Assembly (NCBI GenBank): GCA_001940995.1
Contig: MSHC01000031.1
Coordinates: 30,465-94,464 of the forward strand
Direction of reading: 5' to 3'
From: Ruminococcus sp. Phil15
GTDB lineage: Bacteria; Bacillota; Clostridia; Oscillospirales; Ruminococcaceae
DNA: 64,000 nucleotides
Shown: piece after piece, positions 27,416 to 37,606 of the stretch
Layout: each line of letters opens with the position of its first letter
Position numbering within the stretch: position 1 is the first letter of the stretch
Position numbers and translations under genes: made by a program
The notes under the pieces: model-generated
The model's database searches: none
What the model saw: only the letters and a program-made list of their open reading frames with translations
Told to the model about the DNA's origin: nothing

Positions 27416-29185
27416 ATGGGTATCTGGGACTTATTTGCGCTTCTCGGCGGCCTTGCGTTCTTCCTTTACGGAATGAACGTAATGAGCGAAACGCTTGAGA
27501 AGATGGCAGGAAGCAAGCTCAAGACAATTCTTGCGAGTCTTACCTCTAACAAGTTCAAGGGCTTTCTGCTCGGACTTATGGTCACCGCTATAATTCAGTC
27601 GTCTTCTGCAACGACGGTAATGGTTGTAGGCTTCGTAAACTCAGGAATTATGACGCTCGGTCAGTCGGTCGGCGTTATACTCGGCGCAAACCTTGGTACT
27701 GCCGTTACCTCGTGGCTTCTATCTCTTACCGGTCTTGAGGGCGAAAGCTTCATAATTCAGATCTTCAAGCCCACAAACTTTACGCCCGTACTTGCGTTCG
27801 TTGCTATCATTATAATAATGTTTACCAAAAAGGACAGGCACAAGGACATTGCTGTAATTCTTATAGGTTTTGCAGTCCTTATGTTCGGTATGGAGGGAAT
27901 GTCCAGCGCCGTTCAGCCGCTTACGGAATCCGAGGGCTTCAAAAAAGTTCTTGTTCTATTCTCAAATCCTGTGATGGGCGTTGTTGTAGGTACAGTATTT
28001 ACTGCGATAGTTCAGTCGTCATCAGCTTCTGTCGGTATTCTTCAAGCGCTCACTCTTACGGGTTCTGTCACATACAAAACGGCTATACCGATCGTTATGG
28101 GTCAGAACATCGGAACCTGCGTTTCTGCAATGATTTCTTCAATCGGTGCGAGCAAAAATGCCAAAAGAGCTGCCGTTATACACCTGAGCTTCAATCTTAT
28201 AAGCGCAGTTGTGTGGTGCACGGTATACTCTATTGCAAATATGCTTATCGGCTTCTCGTTTGTGAACGAGGCTGCTTCTCCTCTCGGAATTGCCGTTATA
28301 CACACGGTATTCAAAATTCTCGCACTTCTGCTTATTGTACCGTTTACTAAGTATCTTGAAAAGCTTGCCTGCAAAATTGTCAAGGATTCTCCTGAGGATA
28401 TCGAAAGAGATGAAGAATTCAGCACACTCGATGACAGAATTCTCCTGACCCCTTCTGTTGCCGTTGAACAGTGCAGGATTCTCACGGTCAAAATGGCTGA
28501 CATTACAAAGAACGCTATAAACATGGCCGTTTCACTTGCGAACAACTATGACGATGCTCTTGCGAAGGAAATTCACGGCGCAGAAAAAAAGGTTGACGAG
28601 TATGAGGACAGGCTTGGCTCTTACCTTGTAAAGGTATCTGAAAAAACGCTCAACTCAGACGACAGCCAGAGCGTTTCTATGCTTCTTCACTGCATAGGCG
28701 ACTTTGAAAGAATTTCCGACCACGCAAGAAATATTGCCGAGGTCTCCAAGGAGTTGGACGAAAAGAACATCATCTTCTCAGACAAGGCTAAGGCAGAAAT
28801 CAGCGTTATATGCAACGCAGTTACAGATGTCCTCGACCTTACGATAAAGGCATTCGCAAACGGCGACCTCAATGCCGCACACAGGGTCGAACCTCTTGAA
28901 GAGGTCATTGACAAGCTTAACGCTAAAATCAGAAACAGGCACATCAACCGCCTGCAAAGCGGCGACTGTACGATTCAGCTCGGCTTCGTGCTTGCCGACC
29001 TGCTCACGAACCTTGAGAGAGTTTCCGACCACTGCTCCAACATCGCAGGCTGTATAATTGATATGGCGCACGGCAACCTCAATCTTCATGAGTCGCTTCG
29101 TGAAACAAGGCTGGAGGACACCGAATACAAAACGCTCTACTCGGAATATGTCGACAAGTACAGGATTCCGTCATGGTCAAAATAG
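27416..29185 (+). CDS. Na/Pi cotransporter family protein with C-terminal PhoU domain
   Basis: A 589-residue protein. The N-terminal half holds two inverted Na/Pi-cotransporter repeats with the QSSSATT and QSSSAS motifs (about residues 60 and 200) within eight or so membrane helices; the C-terminal third (about 350-560) is helical and PhoU-like. It is NptA-like, probably importing phosphate with sodium and sensing it through PhoU. The only promoter-like sequence upstream lies in the 62-nt hairpin; AAAGGA precedes the ATG. Confidence 0.92.
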   Translation: MGIWDLFALLGGLAFFLYGMNVMSETLEKMAGSKLKTILASLTSNKFKGFLLGLMVTAIIQSSSATTVMVVGFVNSGIMTLGQSVGVILGANLGTAVTSWLLSLTGLEGESFIIQIFKPTNFTPVLAFVAIIIIMFTKKDRHKDIAVILIGFAVLMFGMEGMSSAVQPLTESEGFKKVLVLFSNPVMGVVVGTVFTAIVQSSSASVGILQALTLTGSVTYKTAIPIVMGQNIGTCVSAMISSIGASKNAKRAAVIHLSFNLISAVVWCTVYSIANMLIGFSFVNEAASPLGIAVIHTVFKILALLLIVPFTKYLEKLACKIVKDSPEDIERDEEFSTLDDRILLTPSVAVEQCRILTVKMADITKNAINMAVSLANNYDDALAKEIHGAEKKVDEYEDRLGSYLVKVSEKTLNSDDSQSVSMLLHCIGDFERISDHARNIAEVSKELDEKNIIFSDKAKAEISVICNAVTDVLDLTIKAFANGDLNAAHRVEPLEEVIDKLNAKIRNRHINRLQSGDCTIQLGFVLADLLTNLERVSDHCSNIAGCIIDMAHGNLNLHESLRETRLEDTEYKTLYSEYVDKYRIPSWSK

Positions 29186-29203
29186 GGGAAAATAAATAAA
29201 ACT

Positions 29204-29247
29204 TAAAAAAACCATACAGGCATATCTGTCTGCATGGTTATTTTTGT
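29204..29247. terminator. Bidirectional terminator between the phosphate transporter and ATPase operon
   Basis: Arms 29210-29222 and 29227-29239 match at 11 of 13 positions and are flanked by A and T runs. Confidence 0.85.
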
Positions 29248-29267
29248 TTAAACGGCTAATGTCGCTG

Positions 29268-29891
29268 CTATTTCTTCAGCTTCATCTTCTTTGCTTTAAT
29301 TACCTTCAGGCGGGAAAATTCCTCTCTCTCCTTTTCCTCCAAGGCATTCGAGATAAAGCGAAGCGTTTCTTCCGAATTTGGGATTATGATATTTTTCAGT
29401 GCATTTGCTCTGCGCTGGGTTTTGCGTATTGCGACAGCAAGGCGGTAGACGCTGTTCTCCACCTGTGCGAGAGTGCAGGTTATCTCCTTTGCCTTGTTGA
29501 ATGCTATATACGCTTTATCCAGCTGAGAGTTTGTCTGCTGAAAGCCGTAGCGGATATCGTTATCCGGCTTGTTCATAGAAATCCTCGGCAGCTCTACGCC
29601 CATTACGCTTCTAAGGCTTACCGTGACGCTGTTTTCGACAGGTATTGTTTCAGCGATAGGCGTAATAACGCCCATTGTGATATTTGCAAGCTGGAGGGCG
29701 GAATATGCCTCACTGTAGGTCTGCTCTATTGCACCTCTGAGGCTTTTTGCCTCGTCGATAAGGAGCATCATTTCCCTTATCAGAATATTTCTTTTCCTGT
29801 CTAGAAGCTCATATCCGAGCTTTGCAAGCGACAGAGTTTTCTTTGTGTTTATAAGGTTACCCTTGGTTGCAAAGGGGCGCTGTGCAGGCAC
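29268..29891 (-). CDS. atpD: A/V-type ATP synthase subunit D
   Basis: A 207-residue protein that is almost entirely coiled-coil helix, beginning with the family's VPTKGNL-like segment (ATKGNLINTKKTLSLAK) and ending in a basic tail. Subunit D is the central rotor shaft inside the A3B3 head. Last gene of the nine-gene ATPase operon, 30 nt after subunit B. Confidence 0.93.
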   Translation of the reverse strand: MPAQRPFATKGNLINTKKTLSLAKLGYELLDRKRNILIREMMLLIDEAKSLRGAIEQTYSEAYSALQLANITMGVITPIAETIPVENSVTVSLRSVMGVELPRISMNKPDNDIRYGFQQTNSQLDKAYIAFNKAKEITCTLAQVENSVYRLAVAIRKTQRRANALKNIIIPNSEETLRFISNALEEKEREEFSRLKVIKAKKMKLKK

Positions 29892-29921
29892 ACGCTCACC
29901 TCCTTAAACTATGCGATGAAT

Positions 29922-31322
29922 TTAAAGTCCGAATTTTATTTTTGCCTTTTCATTATCATAGAAGCGGTTTAAATGCTCCTCGTCAACTCTGTCAAGCTCT
30001 GACCTTGGGAGCGTTGAAAGAAGCTCCCAGCCGAGGTCGAGAGTTTCGTCTATGCTTCTGTTTTCGTCAAACGACTGGCAGAGAAAATACTTTTCAAACA
30101 GCGTACCAAATCTAAGATAGTCCTTATCGCCTGCGGAAAGCTCCTCCTCACCGATAACGGACGCTAAGGCTCTTGCGTCCTGAACCTTTGCGTAAGATGC
30201 GAAAAGCTGATTTGAAACGGAGGAGTGATCCTCTCTTGTATAGCCCTCGCCTATTCCGTCCTTCATAAGTCTTGAGAGCGAAGGAAGCACCGAAACCGGC
30301 GGATACACGCCTGTGGTGTCAAGACCTCTGTCGAGAACGATCTGACCCTCAGTAATATAGCCTGTAAGGTCTGGTACAGGGTGAGTAATGTCGTCGTTAG
30401 GCATTGTAAGAATAGGAATTTGCGTAACTGAGCCTTTTGCGCTGTCGATGATGCCTGCTCTTTCGTAAAGCGATGCGAGGTCGGAATAGAGATATCCGGG
30501 GTATCCCTTACGTCCGGGAATTTCGCCCTTTGATGATGAAAATTCTCTAAGCGCCTCGGCATAGGACGTAATGTCGCTGAGTATTACGAGGATATGCATA
30601 TCGTGTTCAAACGCTAAATATTCTGCGGCGGTGAGGGCGCAGCGTGGCGTTAAAATTCTCTCGATAATAGGGTCATTTGAGAGATTTAAGAACATTACGA
30701 CCTTTTGCAGCACGCCCGTTTCCTCAAAGCTTCTTCTGAAATACTCGGCTACGTCATTCTGCACGCCCATTGCGCCGAATACAACGGCGAACTCCTGTCC
30801 GTTTTCCTCGGCAATTCTTGCCTGCCTTACAATCTGCACAGCAAGCTTGTTGTGAGAAAGTCCTGAGCCTGAGAAAATCGGGAGCTTTTGTCCTCTGATG
30901 AGTGTGATGAGTGCGTCGATTGACGAGATGCCTGTATTTATATAGTTTCGTGGGTAGACTCTATGAACAGGGTTGAGCGGCTTGCCGTTTATGTCGGCAA
31001 ACTTGTCGGGGAATATATCCCCCAGCCCGTCGATAGGCTTTCCGCTTCCGCTGAACACTCTGCCGAGCATTTCGGTTGAGAGCGGCAGCTCCATTGGCTT
31101 GCCCTTGAACTGAGTTTCGGTATTCTTGAGCGAAAGCCCAGTCGTACCCTCAAACACCTGCAAAACGGCTTTATCGCCCGAAAGCTCCACGACTCTTGCA
31201 AGTCTTTCCGTGCCGTTGTCAAGCTTTATTTTTGCGATTTCGTCATAGCTTATGCCCGAAACGTTATCGAGCATAACAAGCGGGCCGTTTATTTCGCTTA
31301 GCCCTATATACTTTATAGCCAT
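29922..31322 (-). CDS. atpB: A/V-type ATP synthase subunit B
   Basis: A 466-residue non-catalytic head subunit. Family landmarks include EGTTGLSL near residue 60, [12 protein letters not shown] in place of a true Walker [20 protein letters not shown], and [14 protein letters not shown]. It alternates with subunit A in the head and contributes the arginine finger in trans. Typical length, no anomalies. Encoded 23 nt after subunit A. Confidence 0.96.
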   Translation of the reverse strand: MAIKYIGLSEINGPLVMLDNVSGISYDEIAKIKLDNGTERLARVVELSGDKAVLQVFEGTTGLSLKNTETQFKGKPMELPLSTEMLGRVFSGSGKPIDGLGDIFPDKFADINGKPLNPVHRVYPRNYINTGISSIDALITLIRGQKLPIFSGSGLSHNKLAVQIVRQARIAEENGQEFAVVFGAMGVQNDVAEYFRRSFEETGVLQKVVMFLNLSNDPIIERILTPRCALTAAEYLAFEHDMHILVILSDITSYAEALREFSSSKGEIPGRKGYPGYLYSDLASLYERAGIIDSAKGSVTQIPILTMPNDDITHPVPDLTGYITEGQIVLDRGLDTTGVYPPVSVLPSLSRLMKDGIGEGYTREDHSSVSNQLFASYAKVQDARALASVIGEEELSAGDKDYLRFGTLFEKYFLCQSFDENRSIDETLDLGWELLSTLPRSELDRVDEEHLNRFYDNEKAKIKFGL

Positions 31323-31344
31323 ATCGAAACCTCCATTCTTCTAA

Positions 31345-33108
31345 TTAGTTTTCTGCCTGCTGTGCGATGAGCCTTGCAAAGTCGCCCTGCATTTCCTTTT
31401 CATATCCGTCAAACATCTCAGGCTTATCGTTCGGTATATCGTACTTAACCTTTATAAGTTTTTCAAACCAGCCTGTAGCCACTATATCTGAAACAAGAAC
31501 CTTATGCGAGAGCGCTTCCTTCGCTTTTTCGTAAAGCGAGAGGATAATGTTCATCATAAGATACTGCTTTTTGAGCGGCACATAGGTGTCGTCCTTATGG
31601 TAGGCATTCTGCTGTAAAAATCCGACCCTGACAACTCTTGCGGTTTCGATGAGCAGCTTCTGGTCGTCGGGCAGGACGTCTGCGCCCATAAGCTTTACTA
31701 TTTCCATAAGGTTTGTTTCCTCGTGGAGTATGTTGGAAATTCTGAGCTTCTTATCCATAAAATCGGGTGCGACGTTCTTGTTATAGTAATCCGAAAGGTC
31801 GTCGTTATACTCTGAATAGCTCATAGTCCAGTTGATTGCGGGATAATGTCTTGCGTAGGCAAGCGACTTATCCAGCGCCCAGAAACAGCGGACAAAGCGC
31901 TTTGTGTTCTGTGTTACAGGCTCGGAGAAATCGGATCCCTGCGGAGAAACTGCGCCTATGATTGTTACAGAGCCTTCCTTGCCCGAAAGAGTATTTACAT
32001 AGCCCGCTCTCTCATAAAACTCGGAGAGTCTTGACGGGAGGTATGCAGGGAAGCCTTCTTCGGCAGGCATTTCCTCAAGTCTGCCTGAAATTTCACGGAG
32101 AGCCTCTGCCCAGCGTGAGGTAGAGTCTGCCATAATTGCGATATGGTATCCCATATCCCTGTAATACTCAGCAAGGGTAATGCCCGTATAGATTGACGCT
32201 TCTCTTGCCGCAACAGGCATATTTGATGTGTTTGCAATGAGAACCGTTCTGTCGGTAAGCGGACGCTGTGTTTTAGGGTCGATAAGCTCGGAAAACTCCT
32301 CCAGCACCTGAGTCATCTCGTTGCCACGCTCGCCGCATCCGATATAAACGATTATGTCAGCGTCGCACCACTTTGCGAGCTGATGCTGCGTCATCGTTTT
32401 GCCTGTGCCGAATCCGCCCGGGATAGCCGCTGCGCCGCCCTTTGCGACAGGCACTACCGTATCTATAATTCTCTGACCGGTGATAAGAGGTCTTGTGAGC
32501 GGAAGCCTTTTCGCTATCGGTCTTGGCGTTCTGATAGGCCATTTCTGGCAGAGCGAAAGCTCTGTCTCCTCGCCGTCGCAGTCGATTTTAACGACTGTAT
32601 CTCCTACCCTGTACCTGCCGTTGGGTGCGGTATATGTTACCTTGCCGCCCTTGATGTAAGGAGAAAGCATACACCGGTGCTGGACGATTTCCGTTTCGGG
32701 GCAGGTCGCATAAATCTGTCCTGACGAAAGCGAGTCCCCGACAGAAACGGTGACCGTAACGTCATACTGCTTTTCCATATCTATTGACGAAACCTCTGTG
32801 CCGTCCTCGATAAATGCGCCTGTTTTCCTGCCAAGCTCTTTAAGCGGACGTTCGATTCCGTCAAACATATTCGATATAATTCCGGGTCCTAAGGTTACGG
32901 ACATCTGTGCGCCTGTCGGCGTTACAGGCTCTCCTACCGTAAGACCGCTTGTTCCCTCGTACACCTGTATCGTGGTAAGCTCCGAAGTAACGCCGATAAC
33001 CTCGCCGATAAGACGGCGGTTTCCGACATAGACCATTTCGAGCATCTGAAAATCTTTTGTATCCCGAACCTTTACAACAGGCCCGTTTATTGAGTAAATC
33101 GTATTCAC
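31345..33108 (-). CDS. atpA: A/V-type ATP synthase catalytic subunit A
   Basis: A 587-residue catalytic subunit. Walker A is GGFGTGKT (231-238); the A-subunit-specific non-homologous region lies at about 110-190; the Walker B region includes MADSTSRWAEALREISGRLEEMP-type sequence, here split over residues around 330-350. It hydrolyses or synthesises ATP in the soluble head. Followed by subunit B in the invariant A-B-D order. Confidence 0.97.
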   Translation of the reverse strand: MNTIYSINGPVVKVRDTKDFQMLEMVYVGNRRLIGEVIGVTSELTTIQVYEGTSGLTVGEPVTPTGAQMSVTLGPGIISNMFDGIERPLKELGRKTGAFIEDGTEVSSIDMEKQYDVTVTVSVGDSLSSGQIYATCPETEIVQHRCMLSPYIKGGKVTYTAPNGRYRVGDTVVKIDCDGEETELSLCQKWPIRTPRPIAKRLPLTRPLITGQRIIDTVVPVAKGGAAAIPGGFGTGKTMTQHQLAKWCDADIIVYIGCGERGNEMTQVLEEFSELIDPKTQRPLTDRTVLIANTSNMPVAAREASIYTGITLAEYYRDMGYHIAIMADSTSRWAEALREISGRLEEMPAEEGFPAYLPSRLSEFYERAGYVNTLSGKEGSVTIIGAVSPQGSDFSEPVTQNTKRFVRCFWALDKSLAYARHYPAINWTMSYSEYNDDLSDYYNKNVAPDFMDKKLRISNILHEETNLMEIVKLMGADVLPDDQKLLIETARVVRVGFLQQNAYHKDDTYVPLKKQYLMMNIILSLYEKAKEALSHKVLVSDIVATGWFEKLIKVKYDIPNDKPEMFDGYEKEMQGDFARLIAQQAEN

Positions 33109-33129
33109 GTTTTTTCTCCGTTCTCTAAG

Positions 33130-33726
33130 TTATTCGAGCCTGAATCTGTCCTCGCTTGTGAAAAGCTCACGCTGCGCTTCCATTTCACAATCGAAGGAAT
33201 AGTCGATAAGCATATTTCCGCTAAGGCTGCGCATTTTAAGTCCGCCAAGCTTTATCGTTTTATCCGATACTGCGATACTGCCTGCCGGCAGCTTTGAAAG
33301 GAGCGTGCTTTCATACTTCATATCGTCCTTGGAGAGCTTAATTTCGCAAGGAGCATTGCCCATTTTACCGTTTGCGTCGAGGCAAAGCGACAAGAGCTTT
33401 TTCTCATAATCTGGAGTAACCCTATACTCTTTTACACGCTCTGCAACGCTGTCGAAGATTTTTCCGATAAGCATGGCTCTGAGCGTCAGTATCTCCTTGC
33501 TTGCAGAAAGCTTTTTGGAAGCCGTACTCTTAACAAGCTCTGCGGAAATCCTGTTCTTTTCGTTTTCTATTCTTTTCTCGGCAACGGCAAGATATCTGTC
33601 GCTCACGCCGAGTATTCTTTCGTCTTTTTGCTTACGAGCTTCACGGACCATTTTGTTCGCTTCTTCAGAAGCTTCTTTAAAAACCGTTTTGCTGAAAAGC
33701 TCAAGCTTCTCTGATGCTTCCATCAT
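33130..33726 (-). CDS. atpE: A/V-type ATP synthase subunit E
   Basis: A 198-residue peripheral-stalk protein with a long N-terminal coiled coil rich in Lys, Glu and Ala (about 1-100) and a C-terminal alpha/beta domain that caps the head. Together with subunit H/G it forms the stator stalk. Sequence conservation is low in this family; the call rests on length, coiled-coil pattern and position between F and A. Confidence 0.85.
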   Translation of the reverse strand: MMEASEKLELFSKTVFKEASEEANKMVREARKQKDERILGVSDRYLAVAEKRIENEKNRISAELVKSTASKKLSASKEILTLRAMLIGKIFDSVAERVKEYRVTPDYEKKLLSLCLDANGKMGNAPCEIKLSKDDMKYESTLLSKLPAGSIAVSDKTIKLGGLKMRSLSGNMLIDYSFDCEMEAQRELFTSEDRFRLE

Positions 33727-33744
33727 ACTGCGTGTCCTCCTGTT

Positions 33745-34053
33745 TTATAGCTTTATGCCGACAGCCTGAGAGACATATCCGGAAATCGTATCGGATATAT
33801 TAGAGGTTGCGTGCCTGTCGGGAATTTCTACGATAAGCGGGCTTCTGCTTGTAAGCTTCATTTCATAGACCTTATCGTGACACAGGTCTATAAGCTTTTT
33901 GGTAATAAGGACGATTGCGACGTCCTTATCCTCCGACGCTTCAAGGAGAGCCTTCTCCGCCTCCTCCTGAGTATGGACTACGACTCCCTCGATTCCAGAA
34001 AGCCGCATTCCCATCTGCGTATCTACGTTATCGCTGATAAGAAAGAATTTCAA
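33745..34053 (-). CDS. atpF: A/V-type ATP synthase subunit F
   Basis: A 102-residue small alpha/beta protein starting MKFFLISDNVDTQMGMRLSG and containing VAIVLITKKL and SPLIVEIPD, standard subunit F landmarks. It binds the D shaft at the base of the rotor and modulates activity. Here it precedes subunit E, whereas many operons have it directly before A. Confidence 0.93.
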   Translation of the reverse strand: MKFFLISDNVDTQMGMRLSGIEGVVVHTQEEAEKALLEASEDKDVAIVLITKKLIDLCHDKVYEMKLTSRSPLIVEIPDRHATSNISDTISGYVSQAVGIKL

Positions 34054-34088
34054 GGCTCTGCCCCCTTTCGCAAAGTAAATCTCGGAGA

Positions 34089-34523
34089 TTAACCCAAACC
34101 GTTGATGATGAGAATTGAGATAAGGAGTCCGTAGAGGGCGATACCTTCACCGAGAACTACGAAGATGAGCGCCTTAACGAATGACTTAGGGTCCTCGGCA
34201 ACTGCGCCGATAGCGGCGGACGAGCCTGAACCTACTGCGATACCTGCGCCCACGCATGAAAGACCTGTTGCAAGGCCTGCGCCGAGGTAGCCTATACCTG
34301 CGCCTGTTGAAATAACTGCGTCAACGGCCGCCTGAGCCTCCGCCGCACTTACCACCTGTCCGAACGGGAAGATGATAGCGAGCGCCATAACTCCGAAAAA
34401 TGTACAGAGGTTTGCAATAAACGCTTTTTTAGGGTTCTTGCCTGTCTTTGCTCTTTTTACTGCGGGGATAACGGGTGCACAAAGCAAAATTACTGCGATA
34501 AGTGGTAAAATAAAGATTTCCAT
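34089..34523 (-). CDS. atpK: A/V-type ATP synthase membrane ring subunit K (c-type)
   Basis: A 144-residue protein with four membrane helices. The second hairpin holds the ring motif: glycine-rich helix around residues 79-100, then the ion-binding Glu126 in LGEGIALYG. The first hairpin (1-55) has no carboxylate, so each protomer carries one ion site. Positions that supply sodium ligands in known Na-type rings (Gln in the glycine-rich helix; Ser/Thr after the Glu) are Val and Gly/Ile here, which favours proton coupling. The ATG at 34523 is chosen by family start. Confidence 0.92.
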   Translation of the reverse strand: MEIFILPLIAVILLCAPVIPAVKRAKTGKNPKKAFIANLCTFFGVMALAIIFPFGQVVSAAEAQAAVDAVISTGAGIGYLGAGLATGLSCVGAGIAVGSGSSAAIGAVAEDPKSFVKALIFVVLGEGIALYGLLISILIINGLG

Positions 34524-34542
34524 AGATATTTCTCCTTTTGTA

Positions 34543-36501
34543 TTACTCAATGTCTGTTGCGAGGCTTTCTCCCACCGGCTCAAACGGAATACCGTCGCCG
34601 TCATAGAAACGTGAGAACACCTCGTAAAATTCAAGTCTTATGATCTGGATTGCCACGATCATACCCTCCATTGCCATAACAAAGAGGTTTCCGACCACTG
34701 CTATTATCGGCTGTGCAGCTCCTGCGAACATTTCCATAATCGTCATCACGACGAGCATCATACCTGCGTGGCAGAGTACAAATCCGCCGACACGAAGGAA
34801 CGAGAGGGTGTTTGAAACGTAGCTTAGCAGAAATTCGAACATCTCGAAGAAGTTTTCTACTATGAAGTTTCCTATTCCGCCCTCGCCTTCATCTTCTGAA
34901 AGCTGCCATTTTTTATACTTTACTGCTATCGAGAAAGGCACACGACAGAAGATGCACACAAGCGGTATCACGATAAGCAATATAACGTATGCGGTATTTG
35001 TAAAGCTTTTGCCTGTTAACATTCCGAGGACTGCCGTAATAACCGACCCATAGAACACAAAGCCCGCTATTCCGTTACAGCCAAATATCGCTTTTTCATA
35101 ATCCCGCTGCTTGAAGCCCGTAACGATATTCATAATCATGGATATTGCGATAATTCCGACGCCTATCGCTACTGCGCTTATGAGGATAAAGGTTGTTTTA
35201 TCGAAAATCTCGATCGGCTTTTCGCCGATGCCTATCGCTTTATAGACGGGGTCAAGTGCGTGTTCAAAGCCAAACAGCGAACCGAACACGAAGCCGAACG
35301 CCATACTTGAAAATCCGCACCGTGTAAGCAATGCGCCGTATTTGTTTTTAAGCTTATGGGTCATAAACAGTCCGGCCAAAAGAACCACCAGACCTTGCCC
35401 CAGATCCCCGAACATTATTCCGAACAGCAGGGTATAGGTTATTGCGACAAAGAGGGTTGGGTTAATGCCGTTATATACAGGCACGCCGTACATTTCAACA
35501 AGCGAGATATACGGCCTTGAGAACCAGCCGTTTTTAAGCTTTGTCGGAATTTTAAGGTCCGGCTCAGAGTTTGGCGGCAGGAATGACAGCGTTGCCGAAT
35601 TTACGTCCGAGAACATCTTTTTAAAGCTGTCTTTACGGGATTTCGGGATAAAGCCCTTCATAAAGAACCTGCCGTTCAGCGATGCGACGTTCTTTCTCAG
35701 GTCGAAGGTATTGTTTTTGAAGCGGAGGAGAGCATATATTCTTCTTATCTCGTCGCCTCTTTCCTCGCTGAATCTCACGAGGGCTTCGTTTATTTCCTCG
35801 ACTCTCAGAGAGAGTCTGTTAACGTCGTCGCAAAGCTCGTCATATTCTCTTTCGGGCGTACCGTGGACGGATTCGGGGATTCTTATTCTCTCAAAATACA
35901 ACGATGAAAATATCTCGTCTACGATAATCTTGTCTTTCTTTGTGCAGAAGTACATTCCCCAGTAAAACTGCTTATCCTTATCAAACGGGACAAAGAAGAA
36001 GGTTTCTGTATAATACTCGAGCTTATCATAGCTGTCTATCGGAAGCTTTCCCAGACGGATATGTGCGTGTTTGCAGTTGAAAACCTGCTCGAAGTCCGTA
36101 TTCATACCCATCAGGTGATGAAGCTGTTTTGCCGTTGCACCCTTTTCGGAAATCTCCTTGTAGCACTCCTGTCTTTCATTAATGAGTGCGCCAAGCTCGT
36201 CACGCAGGCTTTGCAAATAATCTGCAAAATCCGACAGCGTATCAAAGCCCTGCTCAGAGTAGTTTATTGTTTTGTCGGTTTCAATACCCATTCTTCGGCA
36301 AAGCTCCGACATCTCACGCATAAGCGGAGTATAGGGGTTCTTTTCGCTGAGCATTGACAGACCGCCGCTTCTCTGGTCGGCTGACTTTGAAACGGCAGGC
36401 TCTATATGGAAGCAGCCGCTTTCACAGCACCGCAGGAGTGCTTTGTCAAGCTCTGACATACTGCCGTCGATATTAACAAGCAGCATTTTTTCTATACCCA
36501 T
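34543..36501 (-). CDS. atpI: A/V-type ATP synthase subunit I (a-type)
   Basis: A 652-residue protein with a cytosolic N-terminal half (about 1-335, coiled coil and alpha/beta) and a C-terminal half with seven or eight membrane helices. Landmarks are PVYNGINPTLFVAITY, GIMFGDLGQGL and NTLSFLRVGGFVLCHAG, which border the ion half-channels and include the essential arginine facing the ring Glu. It is the stator membrane subunit. Encoded 19 nt before subunit K. Confidence 0.94.
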   Translation of the reverse strand: MGIEKMLLVNIDGSMSELDKALLRCCESGCFHIEPAVSKSADQRSGGLSMLSEKNPYTPLMREMSELCRRMGIETDKTINYSEQGFDTLSDFADYLQSLRDELGALINERQECYKEISEKGATAKQLHHLMGMNTDFEQVFNCKHAHIRLGKLPIDSYDKLEYYTETFFFVPFDKDKQFYWGMYFCTKKDKIIVDEIFSSLYFERIRIPESVHGTPEREYDELCDDVNRLSLRVEEINEALVRFSEERGDEIRRIYALLRFKNNTFDLRKNVASLNGRFFMKGFIPKSRKDSFKKMFSDVNSATLSFLPPNSEPDLKIPTKLKNGWFSRPYISLVEMYGVPVYNGINPTLFVAITYTLLFGIMFGDLGQGLVVLLAGLFMTHKLKNKYGALLTRCGFSSMAFGFVFGSLFGFEHALDPVYKAIGIGEKPIEIFDKTTFILISAVAIGVGIIAISMIMNIVTGFKQRDYEKAIFGCNGIAGFVFYGSVITAVLGMLTGKSFTNTAYVILLIVIPLVCIFCRVPFSIAVKYKKWQLSEDEGEGGIGNFIVENFFEMFEFLLSYVSNTLSFLRVGGFVLCHAGMMLVVMTIMEMFAGAAQPIIAVVGNLFVMAMEGMIVAIQIIRLEFYEVFSRFYDGDGIPFEPVGESLATDIE

Positions 36502-36538
36502 GCCTAAAGGCTCCTTTCGGTTTATAATAATAGGGATA

Positions 36539-37582
36539 TCAGTATGCTAAAAGCTCCTCGATTTTTTCGGAAGGAAGCCCATATCGTATTCCCTCTATTA
36601 TGTGGATTATATTATCCGCTTCGTTTTCACAAAGACTTAAAAATGCGAAGTACACGCTTGGCATAGACTGTGTGCGGAGCAGTTTTTTAGATGATTTAAG
36701 GTTAATTTCAGCCATCTGCGTTTCGATAAAGTCGCCCTTTTCAAAGAGCGCCGCCGCCACAGGGTAATTGACTCTTATAAAATCCTGCATATCCTGTGCG
36801 GTAGGACACTCGCAGAGAGCGTCCGTTTTTGCTTTGCCCATTCTTCCGAACGGAAGCAATATATCCTTTATCTGACTTCGGCTTGCGTTAAAGTAGGCTT
36901 TCATACGGTAGGCATTTACGATGTTCCTTATATCAAGCTCTCTGCGCACTGCCTTGCTTATAAGCTCGCCGTCGCTTTCCGGCAGGTCGGTTTTTATACT
37001 TTTCAGCACTCTTTTGTGATAATGCGTTCTAAGTATGATTTCACAGCCCAGATAATCTATCCCCTCGCCTATCTGCATAATCTGCTCCATAGGCTTTTTA
37101 TAGGCTGTTCCCTCCAGCATTTTGGCAAGCTCTGCGATACTTGTGCTTTGTGAAAGCCCCGGAAAATCCAGCTTTGTTTTGCCTATAAGATACGGCGGAA
37201 AGCCTGCTATAAACTCCTCCTTACGTCCGGAAAAAATTGAAGATATAAGTGCGAGAAGCTGTTCTGTTTCATACCTGAGGCTCAGCGTATTATAAAACTC
37301 CTCGTGTTTGAGATGCTGAAAATCACGGAGCTTTATGAATGTATCAAAGTTAAACTTTCTGATAAGCTGTTCGAGATAGCCACGTCTTACGGTGTTAACG
37401 TCAATATCGGAGAGAAGCCCCGCAAACTTCCTATGGTTTTTAAGGCATTCGCAGACCTCGCTCAGGCTTTTTTTTGACACAAGGATTTTATAATCCGATG
37501 GGGTAAGCATTTTGCCGTGCATTGCCCTTATTTTTGTAATGGTTGCTTTATCGCTACCTGTTCCCAAGACTTTTCTCACCAC
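36539..37582 (-). CDS. atpC: A/V-type ATP synthase subunit C
   Basis: A 347-residue, mostly helical protein of the V-ATPase subunit C/AC39 family, which forms the socket joining the D/F shaft to the K ring. Family features are the N-terminal KIRAMHGKMLT segment and the three-fold helical repeat with DIRNIVNAYRMKAYF near the middle. In archaeal and enterococcal operons this gene usually follows K and E; here it comes second, before I. Confidence 0.88.
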   Translation of the reverse strand: MVRKVLGTGSDKATITKIRAMHGKMLTPSDYKILVSKKSLSEVCECLKNHRKFAGLLSDIDVNTVRRGYLEQLIRKFNFDTFIKLRDFQHLKHEEFYNTLSLRYETEQLLALISSIFSGRKEEFIAGFPPYLIGKTKLDFPGLSQSTSIAELAKMLEGTAYKKPMEQIMQIGEGIDYLGCEIILRTHYHKRVLKSIKTDLPESDGELISKAVRRELDIRNIVNAYRMKAYFNASRSQIKDILLPFGRMGKAKTDALCECPTAQDMQDFIRVNYPVAAALFEKGDFIETQMAEINLKSSKKLLRTQSMPSVYFAFLSLCENEADNIIHIIEGIRYGLPSEKIEELLAY

Positions 37583-37606
37583 CTGAAAGCAGTAATTTCT
37601 GCGGAA

